Shown here piece after piece: positions 53,584 through 62,771 of a stretch of DNA of 64,000 nucleotides. The position numbers and the translations under genes are program-made. How positions within the stretch are numbered: position 1 is the first letter of the stretch; every line of letters starts with the position of its first letter. The notes under the pieces were generated by a model, which was not told where the DNA came from, searched no databases, and worked only from the letters and a program-made list of their open reading frames with translations. The stretch covers positions 434,001 to 498,000 of the forward strand of contig CBDAPX010000001.1 of the NCBI GenBank assembly GCA_965198725.1. Direction: 5' to 3'. The stretch comes from CBDAPX01 sp965198725 (lineage in GTDB: Bacteria; Pseudomonadota; Alphaproteobacteria; Rhodobacterales; Rhodobacteraceae).

Positions 53584-56409
53584 TTGCCCAGCCAGCCAGA
53601 ACTAGACTTATCTCCCAAAGTCTCGGACGAAATCCGGAAAACGACGTGCTATATGTGCGCCTGCCGTTGCGGGATCAACGTGCACATGAAGGACGGCAAG
53701 GTTGCCTATATCGAAGGCAACCGAGACCATCCGGTGAACCAGGGCGTTCTCTGCGCCAAGGGCTCTGCCGGGATCATGCAGCACAACGCGCCCTCGCGAT
53801 TGCGCGCGCCGCTGAAACGGGTCGGCCCCCGAGGATCAGGCCAGTTTGAAGAGATCAGCTGGGACGAAGCGCTGGACCTCGCGGTCAGTTGGCTGGAACC
53901 GGTCCGCAAATCCGCGCCGGAAAAACTGGCCTTTTTCACCGGGCGGGATCAATCGCAAAGCTTCACCAGCTTTTGGGCCCAGAATTTCGGCACGCCCAAC
54001 TATGCCGCGCATGGTGGTTTTTGCTCGGTCAACATGGCGGCCGCTGGCATCTATACGATGGGCGGCGCGTTTTGGGAATTTGGGCAACCCGATTGGGACC
54101 ACACCAAGCTTTTCATGCTGTTTGGCGTGGCCGAAGACCATGACAGCAACCCCATCAAGATGGGCATTGGCAAGATCAAGGCGCGCGGCGCGCGGGTCAT
54201 CGGGGTGAATCCGATCCGCACAGGCTATAACGCCGTGGCCGATGACTGGGTCGGCATTACGCCGGGCACAGATGGTCTGTTTATCCTTTCCTTGATCCAC
54301 GTGTTGATGTCCGCCGGAAAAATCGACCTCGGTTACCTTGCCAACTACACCAATGCGCCGGCGCTGATCATCGATAATCCGGGCGCCGCCGATCACGGGC
54401 TTTTGCTGCGCAATAAGAATGACAAGGTGGTCGTGATCGATCGGGCGACCGGCCAGCTCACCCCGTTCGACCAAGCGGGTGTGCAACCGGACCTCAACGG
54501 CACGCATGAGGTGGACGGGCGCGTCTATCGCACCGTCATGGCCAAGATGGCCGAAAGCTATATGTCGCCTGAAAACGCGCCCGAAGCCGTGGCGGACCGC
54601 TGCGGAATTTCCGCCCAACGCATTCGGCAGATTGCAGCAGAGCTTGCGCGCGTCGCCTTTGAAGAAGCGTTTGAACTGCCCGTGGAATGGACCGATTTCC
54701 GCGGCGAAACCCACAAAACGATGACGGGCTGCCCGGTCAGTTTTCACGCCATGCGTGGCATCTCGGCCCATGCCAATGGGTTTCAGACCTGCCGGACGCT
54801 GCACACCCTCCAAATCCTGCTGGGCACAGTTGAGGTGCCGGGGGGCTTCCGCTTTAAACCGCCCTATCCAAAACCGGTAGAGGCGCATCCCAAACCGCAC
54901 TGCAAAGCCACGCCCGACACCCCGCTCGACGGCCCCCATCTGGGCTTTGTACGTGGACCCGACGATCTCGCGCTCAAGGAAGACGGCACACCGGCGCGGA
55001 TCGACAAGGCGTTTACGTGGGAAAACCCGATGAGTGCGCATGGCCTTATGCATATGGTCATCTCGAACGCACATGCGGGCAATCCCTACAAAATCGACAC
55101 GTTGTTCATGTACATGGCCAATATGTCGTGGAACTCGTCCATGAACACGCGCGGTGTCATGGACATGCTGACGGACACGGATGACAACGGCGATTACGTC
55201 ATTCCGCACATCATCTATTCCGATGCCTATTCGTCTGAAATGGTGGCCTATGCAGACCTGATCCTGCCGGACACCACCTATCTGGAGCGCCACGACTGTA
55301 TCTCGCTGCTGGATCGCCCGATTTGTGAGGCCGATGCCGCCGCCGACGCGATCCGCTGGCCCGTGGTCGAACCGGACCGGGATGTGCGCGGTTTTCAAAC
55401 CGCCCTTGTGCAGCTTGCCAACAAGATGAAGCTGCCCGGCTTCACCAATGAGGATGGCAGCGCCAAATACACCGACTACGCCGACTACATCACGAACCAT
55501 CAACGCAAACCGGGCATTGGCCCGCTCGCCGGTTGGCGTCTCGGCGAAGAAGGGGCGAACTCCTTGACCGAAGGCCGCGGCGCGCCCAACCCCGATCAGC
55601 TTGACCGGTACATCGAAAACGGCGGCTTTTTTGTCTCCCACATCCCGGATGCCGCGGCCTATTACAAACCCTGGAATGCGGGATATCAGGACTGGGCGGT
55701 CAATCTTGGACTTTATGACAGCCCGCAACCCTACCTATTCCAACTCTATTCAGAACCGATGCGCCGCTTCCAACTGGCGGCCGAAGGTCATGGCGACCGG
55801 CAACCCCCGGATCACCTGCGCGCGCAAATCCGCGAGAAACTTTCGCCACTGCCGATCTGGTATGAAACCGACCAAACCGGCAATGACGGCTTTACCGTCA
55901 CCGCCCTCACCCAACGGCCCATGGCGATGTATCACAGCTGGGGCACCCAGAATGCCTGGCTGCGCCAGATCCATGGCCGCAACCCGCTTTACGTGCCGAC
56001 AAAACTGATGCGCGAACACGGGCTGCAAGACGGCGACTGGGCGCGCGTCACCTCTCCGCATGGCGAGATTACCGTTCCCGTGATGGAAATGGCCGCGCTC
56101 AACGACAACACGGTCTGGACATGGAACGCGATCGGCAAACGAAAAGGCGCATGGGCACTGGACCCGGACGCGCCGGAAGCCACCAAAGGGTTCCTGCTCA
56201 ACCACCTGATCCATGAGCTACTGCCGCCCAAAGGCGACGGTCTGCGCTGGTCCAACTCTGACCCGATCACTGGACAGGCCGCCTGGTTCGACCTCAAAGT
56301 GCGCATCGAAAAGGCAGCCGCCCCCGCAGAGGCGCAACCAGCCTTCCCGTCTCTGCCCAACGCCGGATCATCTGCGCCCGCGGAACTGCGCTGGAAGGTC
56401 GGCAAATGA
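53584..56409 (+). CDS. soeA: Sulfite dehydrogenase molybdopterin subunit (SoeA-like)
   Basis: The 941-residue molybdopterin oxidoreductase starts its cofactor part with CYMCACRCG and a later CAKG, the ligands of the proximal [4Fe-4S] cluster. The Mo-ligand region has Cys in GGFCSVNM, as in polysulfide reductase-like members, and the last 200 residues form the molydopterin-dinucleotide-binding domain. Together with SoeB and SoeC it oxidises sulfite, here the product of Xsc, to sulfate and feeds electrons to the quinone pool. No twin-arginine signal is seen, as expected for cytoplasmic SoeABC. Start TTG 53584 has GAGGA upstream. Confidence 0.85.
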   Translation: MPSQPELDLSPKVSDEIRKTTCYMCACRCGINVHMKDGKVAYIEGNRDHPVNQGVLCAKGSAGIMQHNAPSRLRAPLKRVGPRGSGQFEEISWDEALDLAVSWLEPVRKSAPEKLAFFTGRDQSQSFTSFWAQNFGTPNYAAHGGFCSVNMAAAGIYTMGGAFWEFGQPDWDHTKLFMLFGVAEDHDSNPIKMGIGKIKARGARVIGVNPIRTGYNAVADDWVGITPGTDGLFILSLIHVLMSAGKIDLGYLANYTNAPALIIDNPGAADHGLLLRNKNDKVVVIDRATGQLTPFDQAGVQPDLNGTHEVDGRVYRTVMAKMAESYMSPENAPEAVADRCGISAQRIRQIAAELARVAFEEAFELPVEWTDFRGETHKTMTGCPVSFHAMRGISAHANGFQTCRTLHTLQILLGTVEVPGGFRFKPPYPKPVEAHPKPHCKATPDTPLDGPHLGFVRGPDDLALKEDGTPARIDKAFTWENPMSAHGLMHMVISNAHAGNPYKIDTLFMYMANMSWNSSMNTRGVMDMLTDTDDNGDYVIPHIIYSDAYSSEMVAYADLILPDTTYLERHDCISLLDRPICEADAAADAIRWPVVEPDRDVRGFQTALVQLANKMKLPGFTNEDGSAKYTDYADYITNHQRKPGIGPLAGWRLGEEGANSLTEGRGAPNPDQLDRYIENGGFFVSHIPDAAAYYKPWNAGYQDWAVNLGLYDSPQPYLFQLYSEPMRRFQLAAEGHGDRQPPDHLRAQIREKLSPLPIWYETDQTGNDGFTVTALTQRPMAMYHSWGTQNAWLRQIHGRNPLYVPTKLMREHGLQDGDWARVTSPHGEITVPVMEMAALNDNTVWTWNAIGKRKGAWALDPDAPEATKGFLLNHLIHELLPPKGDGLRWSNSDPITGQAAWFDLKVRIEKAAAPAEAQPAFPSLPNAGSSAPAELRWKVGK

Positions 56410-56414
56410 CCCGG

Positions 56415-56459
56415 CTTCTTTTCTTCAAAAATACTCCGGGGTCCGGGGCAGCGCCCCGG
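56415..56459 (+). repeat. Dispersed intergenic repeat, copy b
   Basis: It reads CTTCTTTTCTTCAAAAATAC, then TCCGGGGT and a 7-bp hairpin (CCGGGGC with GCCCCGG, loop AGC). It is a sister of the copy at 45447 and lies between soeA and soeB. Confidence 0.7.
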
Positions 56460-56494
56460 TCCACAGCCCACAGCCAGAACCGGACCCAATCATC

Positions 56495-57244
56495 ATGACC
56501 GAGCTTCCCACACAAACCGACCGCAAGATGGGCCTGGTCATCGACCTTGACACCTGTGTCGGCTGCCATGCCTGCGTGATATCCTGCAAAGGATGGAACA
56601 CGGAAAACTACGGCGCGCCGCTGTCGGATCAGGACCCTTATGGCAGCGACCCTTCGGGCACGTTCCTGAACCGCGTGCACAGCTACGAGGTGCAGCCGGA
56701 AACCGGCCCGGCGCAACTCATCCATTTCCCCAAATCCTGCCTGCATTGCGAAGATGCCCCGTGCGTCACCGTGTGTCCGACGGGCGCGAGCTATAAGCGT
56801 CAGGAAGACGGGATCGTTCTGGTGAACGAAACCTCCTGCATTGGCTGTGGCCTGTGCGCCTGGGCCTGCCCCTATGGGGCACGGGAAATGGATCAGGCCG
56901 AAGGCGTGATGAAAAAATGCACGCTGTGCGTCGACCGGATTTACAACGAAAATCTGCCCGAAGAAGACCGGGTTCCGGCCTGCGTGCGCACCTGCCCCGC
57001 CGGGGCACGTCACTTTGGCGACTTTGCCGATCCCGAAAGCCATGTCTCGCAACTGACGGCCGAACGCGGTGGAATGGACCTGATGCCCGAACAAGGCACC
57101 AAACCGGTCAATAAATACCTGCCACCCCGCCCCAAGGACTGCCTGAGCAGCGACATCGACGTTCTGGGCCCGCTTCTTCAACCCGTGGCCGAGGACCCCA
57201 AAGGGCTCCTGGGCTGGCTTGATAAGACATTGGAGCGGCTCTGA
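56495..57244 (+). CDS. soeB: Sulfite dehydrogenase iron-sulfur subunit (SoeB-like)
   Basis: The 249-residue protein has four cysteine groups (CVGCHACVISC, CLHCEDAPCVTVC, CIGCGLCAWAC and CTLC with CVRTC) for four [4Fe-4S] clusters, as in DmsB/PsrB/SoeB. It wires electrons from SoeA to the membrane subunit. ATG 56495 is used; a start at the inner Met (KMGLVIDLD) is possible. An 85-bp gap from soeA contains the dispersed repeat. Confidence 0.9.
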   Translation: MTELPTQTDRKMGLVIDLDTCVGCHACVISCKGWNTENYGAPLSDQDPYGSDPSGTFLNRVHSYEVQPETGPAQLIHFPKSCLHCEDAPCVTVCPTGASYKRQEDGIVLVNETSCIGCGLCAWACPYGAREMDQAEGVMKKCTLCVDRIYNENLPEEDRVPACVRTCPAGARHFGDFADPESHVSQLTAERGGMDLMPEQGTKPVNKYLPPRPKDCLSSDIDVLGPLLQPVAEDPKGLLGWLDKTLERL

Positions 57245-57245
57245 C

Positions 57246-58118
57246 ATGCATCCAGCGGTTTCCGTTATCGTTTTCACCAGCCTGTCGGGCCTGGGTTTCG
57301 GTCTGCTCTTCTGGCTGGGGCTCGGGCTTCCGGGCAGCACCGGCTGGGTGGCGTTCATTTTCTTTGCAATCGCCTACGTGTTGGCGGTTGGCGGCCTCTT
57401 GGCGTCAACCTTTCACCTTGGGCACCCGGAACGGGCTTGGCGCGCGTTCACACAGTGGAAGACCAGTTGGCTGAGCCGCGAAGGCTGGTGCGCGGTACTG
57501 GCCCTTGTTGTGATGGCCATTTATGGCGCTGGACGCGTGTTTTTAGGGGTGCATTGGGGCGTCCTCGGATTTCTGGGAGCCGTGTTGAGCCTTGGCACCG
57601 TGTTTACGACGTCGATGATTTACACCCAGCTTAAAACCGTGCCGCCTTGGCATCAGCCGCTGACGCCGGTGCTGTTTCTCAGCCTGTCGTTGGCCGGTGG
57701 AGCGACGCTTGCCGGTCAGGTCAGCGCCGCGATGCTTTTGCTGGCGCTCGCCGGGTGCGTGCAGCTCGCCTATTGGCATATGGGAGATCGGGCATTGGCG
57801 GGCTCTGGCAGCAACCTGGCCACCGCGACCGGGTTGGGAACCGTCGGATCGGTTCGCGCCTTTGAACCGCCGCACACCGGCACGAATTACCTGATGCGCG
57901 AGATGGTCCATGTGGTCGGGCGCAAACATGCGGCCAAGCTGCGCATGATTGGCTTTACCCTTATGATCGCCTTGCCACTGATCTGCCTGCTTTTGCCGTT
58001 CTCGCACTTTTTTGCGGCGGTCGCGGTGTTGAGCCATATCGGCGGCGTTTTTGTCGTGCGCTGGCTGTTTTTTGCTGAAGCCGAGCATGTGGTCGGGCTC
58101 TATTACGGCAAGCGTTAA
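57246..58118 (+). CDS. soeC: Sulfite dehydrogenase membrane anchor (SoeC-like, DmsC/NrfD type)
   Basis: The 290-residue protein has about eight hydrophobic helices and the DmsC-type pattern with STFHLGHPERAWRAF and WKTSWLSREGW. It anchors SoeAB on the inner membrane and passes electrons to quinone. The ATG is one base after the soeB stop, so translation is coupled. A strong terminator follows 46 bases downstream. DmsABC (dimethyl sulfoxide reductase) is the main alternative for the trio, but the DmsA-type Tat signal is missing and the taurine context favours Soe. Confidence 0.85.
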   Translation: MHPAVSVIVFTSLSGLGFGLLFWLGLGLPGSTGWVAFIFFAIAYVLAVGGLLASTFHLGHPERAWRAFTQWKTSWLSREGWCAVLALVVMAIYGAGRVFLGVHWGVLGFLGAVLSLGTVFTTSMIYTQLKTVPPWHQPLTPVLFLSLSLAGGATLAGQVSAAMLLLALAGCVQLAYWHMGDRALAGSGSNLATATGLGTVGSVRAFEPPHTGTNYLMREMVHVVGRKHAAKLRMIGFTLMIALPLICLLLPFSHFFAAVAVLSHIGGVFVVRWLFFAEAEHVVGLYYGKR

Positions 58119-58142
58119 GCCCGGGCGGGCCCGGTGCGCCAT

Positions 58143-58164
58143 GAGTATTTTTGAAGAGAAGAAG
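58143..58164 (-). repeat. Dispersed intergenic repeat, partial inverted copy c
   Basis: On the minus strand it reads CTTCTTCTCTTCAAAAATAC, the T/C-rich opening of the repeat at 56415, followed by CGGGCCCGCCCGGG-type GC sequence. It directly adjoins the terminator behind soeC. Confidence 0.6.
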
Positions 58165-58196
58165 CAAAGGCCGCTCTGAGAGTGGCCTTTGTTTTT
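58165..58196. terminator. Terminator between convergent soeC and dapA
   Basis: A 12-bp stem (CAAAGGCCGCTC with GAGTGGCCTTTG, one G-T pair) and 3-base loop is followed by TTTTT. It serves soeC; the A-rich left side gives a weaker T stretch for dapA on the minus strand. Confidence 0.85.
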
Positions 58197-58198
58197 CT

Positions 58199-59071
58199 TT
58201 AGATCAGCCCGGCATGGGCCATGGCAGCATCAATGGCCGCTTTGGTGCTGTCCGAAAGACCGGTCAGGGGCAAGCGCACTTCTTCGCTGCAGAGGCCCAG
58301 TTTCGACATGCCATATTTGGCACCGACAAGGCCGGGTTCGAGGAAGATTGCCGTGTGCAATGGCATCAGCTGATCTTGCAGTTCCAGCGCCTTGACATAG
58401 TCCCCGGCCAGTGTCGCCTCCTGAAATGCGGCGCAGAGTTTCGGCGCGACATTTGCAGTGACCGAGATACAGCCCACGCCGCCATGAGCATTAAAGCCCA
58501 GCGCCGTGGCGTCTTCGCCGGACAATTGCACGAAATCTGCACCGCAGGCGCCGCGTTGCTGGCTGACACGTGCGATATCACCGGTCGCGTCTTTCACGCC
58601 GATAATCCGCGGTAGCTGTGCGAGTTCCGCCATCGCGTCGACCGACATGTCGATCACAGAGCGACCCGGGATGTTGTAGATGATGATCGGCAGATTACAG
58701 CATTCGTGCAACGCGGTGAAATGGGCGATCAGCCCGCGTTGGGTCGGTTTGTTGTAATAGGGCGTGACAACCAGCGCCGCGGCGGCACCAACGGCCTTGG
58801 CGTGCTTCATGAAACGGATGGATTCCAGCGTGTTGTTGGATCCGGCCCCGGCAATGACGGGGATCCGCCCATTGGCGGCTTTCACGACCTCTTCGACCAC
58901 ACGTTCGTGCTCTTCATGGGTCAGCGTCGGGCTTTCACCTGTGGTGCCCACCGGCACCAACCCATGAGAGCCTTCGCCGATATGCCATTCCACCAAGCGT
59001 TTGAGCGTATCGAGATCCAGTTCGCCATTGCGAAACGGGGTCACGAGGGCCGGCATTGAGCCTTTGAACAT
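58199..59071 (-). CDS. dapA: 4-hydroxy-tetrahydrodipicolinate synthase
   Basis: The 290-residue barrel enzyme has GTTGES (Thr43, Thr44), YYNKP, catalytic Tyr132 with the substrate-binding Arg137 (YNIPGR) and the Schiff-base Lys160 (GVKDATGD), all required for true DapA. It condenses pyruvate with aspartate semialdehyde in lysine and peptidoglycan synthesis. It ends at the soeC terminator and is divergent from the lytic transglycosylase gene. Confidence 0.95.
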   Translation of the reverse strand: MFKGSMPALVTPFRNGELDLDTLKRLVEWHIGEGSHGLVPVGTTGESPTLTHEEHERVVEEVVKAANGRIPVIAGAGSNNTLESIRFMKHAKAVGAAAALVVTPYYNKPTQRGLIAHFTALHECCNLPIIIYNIPGRSVIDMSVDAMAELAQLPRIIGVKDATGDIARVSQQRGACGADFVQLSGEDATALGFNAHGGVGCISVTANVAPKLCAAFQEATLAGDYVKALELQDQLMPLHTAIFLEPGLVGAKYGMSKLGLCSEEVRLPLTGLSDSTKAAIDAAMAHAGLI

Positions 59072-59206
59072 AGCTACGCTCCATCAGTTTGGTGTGGCGG
59101 ACAATTGCCGCCTGTCGGCACCCTGTTGCGGAATTGTGAGTTGAACACCGCAGGGCAGGTCTTATCGTGTATGCCTGTAGCCCCGGTTGATCAGGAAATG
59201 CAAGAG

Positions 59207-61183
59207 ATGAGACGCATACCAGCCCTGCTGGCCTTGTGCGCGGCCCTTATGTTGCAGTTTGCGCCAAGCCGACTGGCCGCGCAAAGCGCAGACAACCTGG
59301 CCGCGGGTATGGCGGCGATGTCCAATGGCGAATGGGAAGACGCGATCCGCCTTGCCAAGCGGGATGGTCAGGTTGCCGATGACATTATCGAATGGCACCG
59401 CTTGCGCGCGGGGCGCGGCACCTATGGACAGGTCATCGATTTTGTCGAGCGCCGGTATGATTGGCCTGGGCTGGACTGGCTGATGCGTAAAAGCGAACCG
59501 GCCTTCGAAGAAGCGCCCCATTCAGTGGTGCGCGAGGTTTTTGGCAAGCGGCCCGCGCAGACCGCTGAAGGTGTCCTGATCCATGCACGCGCTCTGGAGA
59601 ACAGCGGTGAAACCGGCGAGGCGCAAGCCAACCTGGTGATCGCCTGGCGAACGATGCCCATGGGCGCGACAGTTCAGGCAGAATACCTGCGGGATCATCG
59701 GGCCTTGCTGGCCGCCCATCATGAGGCGCGTTTGGACCGGTTGCTGTGGGACAACCATTTGGTCAGTGCCCGGCGGATGCTGCCATTGGTCAGCGACGGC
59801 GCGGCCAAACTGGCAGAGACGCGGATTGCGTTGCAGGATCTCGCCCCCGGGGTAGATGCAAGGATCGCCGCGGTGCCGGAGGCACTGCGCTCTGACCCTG
59901 GCCTTGCCCATGACCGGTTTGTCTGGCGCGATCGCAAGGGGCGTGACGCGGATGCGATCACCTTGATGCTGGAACGGTCGACCAGCGCAGAGTCTTTGGG
60001 ATTGCCTGCAAAATGGGGAGAGCGCCGCCGGGTCCTAGCTCGGCAGAAAATGCGCGAACTGCGTGGTGCCCGGGCTTATCAGATCGCTTCAACGCATCAC
60101 ATGTCGCCCGAAGACGGATATGTTTACGCTGATCTGGAATGGATTGCAGGGTTCGTGGCGCTGCGCCAGCTCAACGATCCCGCAACTGCCTTGACCCATT
60201 TTCAGCGATTTGATGCTGCCATCGCCTCGCCCATCTCCAAAGGGCGGGCGGGCTATTGGATCGGACGCGCCTATGAGGCGATGGGGGATGAGACGGCGGC
60301 ACGGCTGGCCTATATCGATGGCTCGGAATACCAGACGTCTTTTTACGGGCTGTTGGCGGCGCAACGCGTGGGCCTTCCGTTCGACGATCGCTTGATCGGC
60401 GCAACAGCGCCGGAAGGATGGCAATCGGCGGCGTTTCGGGATTCCTCGGTTTTCCAGGCGGGCCTGTTGCTGATTGCCGCGGGTGAGGCCAATCTCGCAG
60501 AACGCTTTATCACGCATCTGGCGGAAGATCTGAACGCCGACGAAGCCGCCCAGTTGGGTGAAATTGCGTTGAGCATGGATCGCCCGCATCTGGCCGTGAT
60601 GATCGGCAAACGAGTGGCGCAGCGGGGCATCGTCATTCCGCGCGCCTATTACGCGGTGCATCCCGTTGGGCGAATGGAATTGCCCATGTCGTCGGATATG
60701 AACCTTGCGATTGCCCGGCGCGAAAGCGAATTCGACCCGCGCGTGGTCAGCGGCGCGGGCGCGCGCGGCCTGATGCAGGTAATGCCTGCAACGGCCCGGG
60801 ACGTGGCGCGCGACATTGGCGTGCTGGCCGCGCACAGCACTGGCCGACTGACTGAAGACTGGCGGTACAATGCGCGGCTGGGCAGCCGGTACCTGGCCGA
60901 TCTGGCGGGCACGTTTAACGGCAATGTCGTCTTGATGTCCGCCGGATACAATGCGGGTCCGTCACGGCCTTTGCGCTGGATGAACCTGTACGGCGATCCC
61001 CGACGCGCACGGGTGGATATGGTGGACTGGATCGAGTTCATACCGTTCCGCGAGACCCGAAACTATGTGATGCGCGTCGCCGAAAGCCTGCCGGTTTACC
61101 GCGCGCGGCTGGGACAAGACCCGCATCCGGTGCCCTTTATGGAAGAGTTGACGGGCTCAACCCTGCGCGCGTTCGCGCCATAG
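59207..61183 (+). CDS. Soluble lytic murein transglycosylase (Slt70-like)
   Basis: The 658-residue periplasmic protein has a signal peptide (MRRIPALLALCAALMLQFAP to about RLAAQ), a long helical superhelix domain (about residues 30-480) and a C-terminal SLT domain. The catalytic Glu is in RRESEFDP, with the SLT motif GLMQVMPATA and SAGYNAGPSRP. It cleaves the glycan strand with 1,6-anhydro product formation. Start 59207 is chosen for the signal peptide over upstream Met codons. Its 3' end overlaps the convergent EamA gene by 27 bases. Confidence 0.9.
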   Translation: MRRIPALLALCAALMLQFAPSRLAAQSADNLAAGMAAMSNGEWEDAIRLAKRDGQVADDIIEWHRLRAGRGTYGQVIDFVERRYDWPGLDWLMRKSEPAFEEAPHSVVREVFGKRPAQTAEGVLIHARALENSGETGEAQANLVIAWRTMPMGATVQAEYLRDHRALLAAHHEARLDRLLWDNHLVSARRMLPLVSDGAAKLAETRIALQDLAPGVDARIAAVPEALRSDPGLAHDRFVWRDRKGRDADAITLMLERSTSAESLGLPAKWGERRRVLARQKMRELRGARAYQIASTHHMSPEDGYVYADLEWIAGFVALRQLNDPATALTHFQRFDAAIASPISKGRAGYWIGRAYEAMGDETAARLAYIDGSEYQTSFYGLLAAQRVGLPFDDRLIGATAPEGWQSAAFRDSSVFQAGLLLIAAGEANLAERFITHLAEDLNADEAAQLGEIALSMDRPHLAVMIGKRVAQRGIVIPRAYYAVHPVGRMELPMSSDMNLAIARRESEFDPRVVSGAGARGLMQVMPATARDVARDIGVLAAHSTGRLTEDWRYNARLGSRYLADLAGTFNGNVVLMSAGYNAGPSRPLRWMNLYGDPRRARVDMVDWIEFIPFRETRNYVMRVAESLPVYRARLGQDPHPVPFMEELTGSTLRAFAP

Positions 61184-62041
61184 GGTAAAGAGCCCCGCCG
61201 CCACGATAATCGCCGCACCGATGGCCACGTTGCTGCGCAGCACCTCGGAAAAGATCACCATGCCCAGCATGGCCGCCCAGATCAGGTGAAAATAGGCAAA
61301 GGGTTGTACGGCGCTTGCCTCGGCCATCTCATAACATTTGATCAACAGCCAATGCCCGGTGACGCCCGAGACGCAAAGGGCCGCCATCCACGCCCAATCG
61401 GATGGGATCATGGGTTCCCAGAACCAAAGACCGATGGCGGTCATCATCACCGCTCCGGCAATGCCGGTCCAAAAGAAACTGGTCGCGGTACTGTCCTTGC
61501 GCGCGGCAAACCGGGTGAGCAGACCGTAGAGCGCAAACATCAAGGCAGAGACCAAGGGGATCACAGCGGCGGGATCAAAAACGCCGACACCCGGTTGCAG
61601 AATGATCATCACGCCGACAAAGCCGACCCCCACAGCCGCCCAGCGACGCCAGCCGACCCGTTCTCCCAAGACCGGGCCGGACAAGGCAGATACCAACAGC
61701 GGGTAACAGATGAAGACCGCCTGGCTTTCGATCAGGCCCAGCACGGTAAAGCCATAGACGGCAACGCAAATCTCGCCCGCCAAAAGCAATCCCCGCAGGA
61801 TTTGCAGACCGATCTGATCCGTCCGCGCAGTGGCGCGCAGACCGCCGGGCGCGCGTGCGGCAAGGGCGATGACAAAGGCCGCAAAGAACCAATAGCGGAT
61901 CATCACGACCATGTAGGTGTTGTAGCTGCCTGCCAGATGGCGCGAGATACCGTCCTGCAAGGCAAAGACGATGGTCGCGCCGATCATCAGGGCAATACCC
62001 GCCGGGACGTTGTTGCGTTGCGGGATCGCGGCAGTGTTCAT
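61157..62041 (-). CDS. EamA/DMT family transporter
   Basis: The 294-residue protein has ten hydrophobic helices in two EamA repeats (each beginning with a conserved small-residue helix; RWxxxGxGFxGVxxxLxPG-like block at VGFVGVMIILQPG). Substrate is unknown; family members export amino acids and other metabolites. The ATG overlaps the mnmD stop in an ATGA, which fixes the start and couples translation. An upstream in-frame start within mnmD is less likely. Confidence 0.85.
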   Translation of the reverse strand: MNTAAIPQRNNVPAGIALMIGATIVFALQDGISRHLAGSYNTYMVVMIRYWFFAAFVIALAARAPGGLRATARTDQIGLQILRGLLLAGEICVAVYGFTVLGLIESQAVFICYPLLVSALSGPVLGERVGWRRWAAVGVGFVGVMIILQPGVGVFDPAAVIPLVSALMFALYGLLTRFAARKDSTATSFFWTGIAGAVMMTAIGLWFWEPMIPSDWAWMAALCVSGVTGHWLLIKCYEMAEASAVQPFAYFHLIWAAMLGMVIFSEVLRSNVAIGAAIIVAAGLFTLWRERAQG

Positions 62042-62712
62042 CGCAGCACCGCGCATGTCATGTGCCGTTTGCGGCCATAGCCGGGTATTCTGGTGACCTC
62101 GAACCCGGCCTCATTCAGCGCGCGCCGAACGAAACCGGCGGCCGTATAGGTCGCCGCAGTGCCACCTGACCGCGTGTGTCGCGCAACTTCTGTCATCAGG
62201 TTGGCATCCCAAAGCTCGGGGTTCTTGGCCGGTGAAAACCCATCCAGAAACCAAGCGTCTGCCGCCCCGGCCCAGTCCGGCAAACGGGCCCGAGCATCGC
62301 CGCTTTGGACGGTCAACAGGACGTCACCCAGATCGCATTCCCTGTCCAAAGTTCCGTCCCAGCGCGACAGAAAGACCTCGGCCAAATCGGCAAGTTCCGG
62401 AAATGCCCGCAGCGCCTTTGCCATGTCGTGATGGGCCATCGGATAGGCTTCATAACTGGTAAAGCGCAACGGTCCTTGAACCCCGGCCTTTTCCCAGGCG
62501 TGCCACGCGGCCAACAGGTTCAAACCGGTTCCGAACCCAAGCTCGGCGATATGAAAGCCGGGCGTGAACCGTTCGGGCAGGTCATTGCCTTCCAAAAACA
62601 CATACCGTGTTTCCGCCAAACCGTTTTCAAGGCTGAAATACGGGTCATCGAACCGCTCCGAGACCGGCACACGCCCGTCGCGCCATTGCAGCTCTGCCTG
62701 CTGGTTCTTCAT
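62038..62712 (-). CDS. mnmD: tRNA 5-methylaminomethyl-2-thiouridine methyltransferase
   Basis: The 224-residue protein corresponds to the N-terminal methyltransferase half of MnmC: YFSLENGLAETRYVFLEGNDL, the SAM site ELGFGTGLNLLAAW, and the WFLDGFSPAKNPELW block. It methylates nm5s2U at wobble U34 of tRNAs. The oxidase half is missing from this protein, but an FAD oxidoreductase gene is divergent 59 bases away. Downstream, an EamA transporter gene is translationally coupled. Confidence 0.92.
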   Translation of the reverse strand: MKNQQAELQWRDGRVPVSERFDDPYFSLENGLAETRYVFLEGNDLPERFTPGFHIAELGFGTGLNLLAAWHAWEKAGVQGPLRFTSYEAYPMAHHDMAKALRAFPELADLAEVFLSRWDGTLDRECDLGDVLLTVQSGDARARLPDWAGAADAWFLDGFSPAKNPELWDANLMTEVARHTRSGGTAATYTAAGFVRRALNEAGFEVTRIPGYGRKRHMTCAVLR

Positions 62713-62771
62713 GCGGATGGCCTGTAACTAGATCAGCGATGCGACACTGACGAAAGGCGCGCAAATTAGCA

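Noticed and set aside
53836..55728. A 630-codon minus-strand frame opposite soeA.
   Set aside because: Same cause: codon-bias shadow of a real molybdoenzyme gene, with low-complexity His/Arg-rich translation.
53584..58118. DMSO reductase (dmsABC) instead of sulfite dehydrogenase.
   Set aside because: No twin-arginine signal precedes the catalytic subunit, and the trio lies downstream of a sulfite-producing pathway; SoeABC is the better fit, though only biochemistry would settle it.
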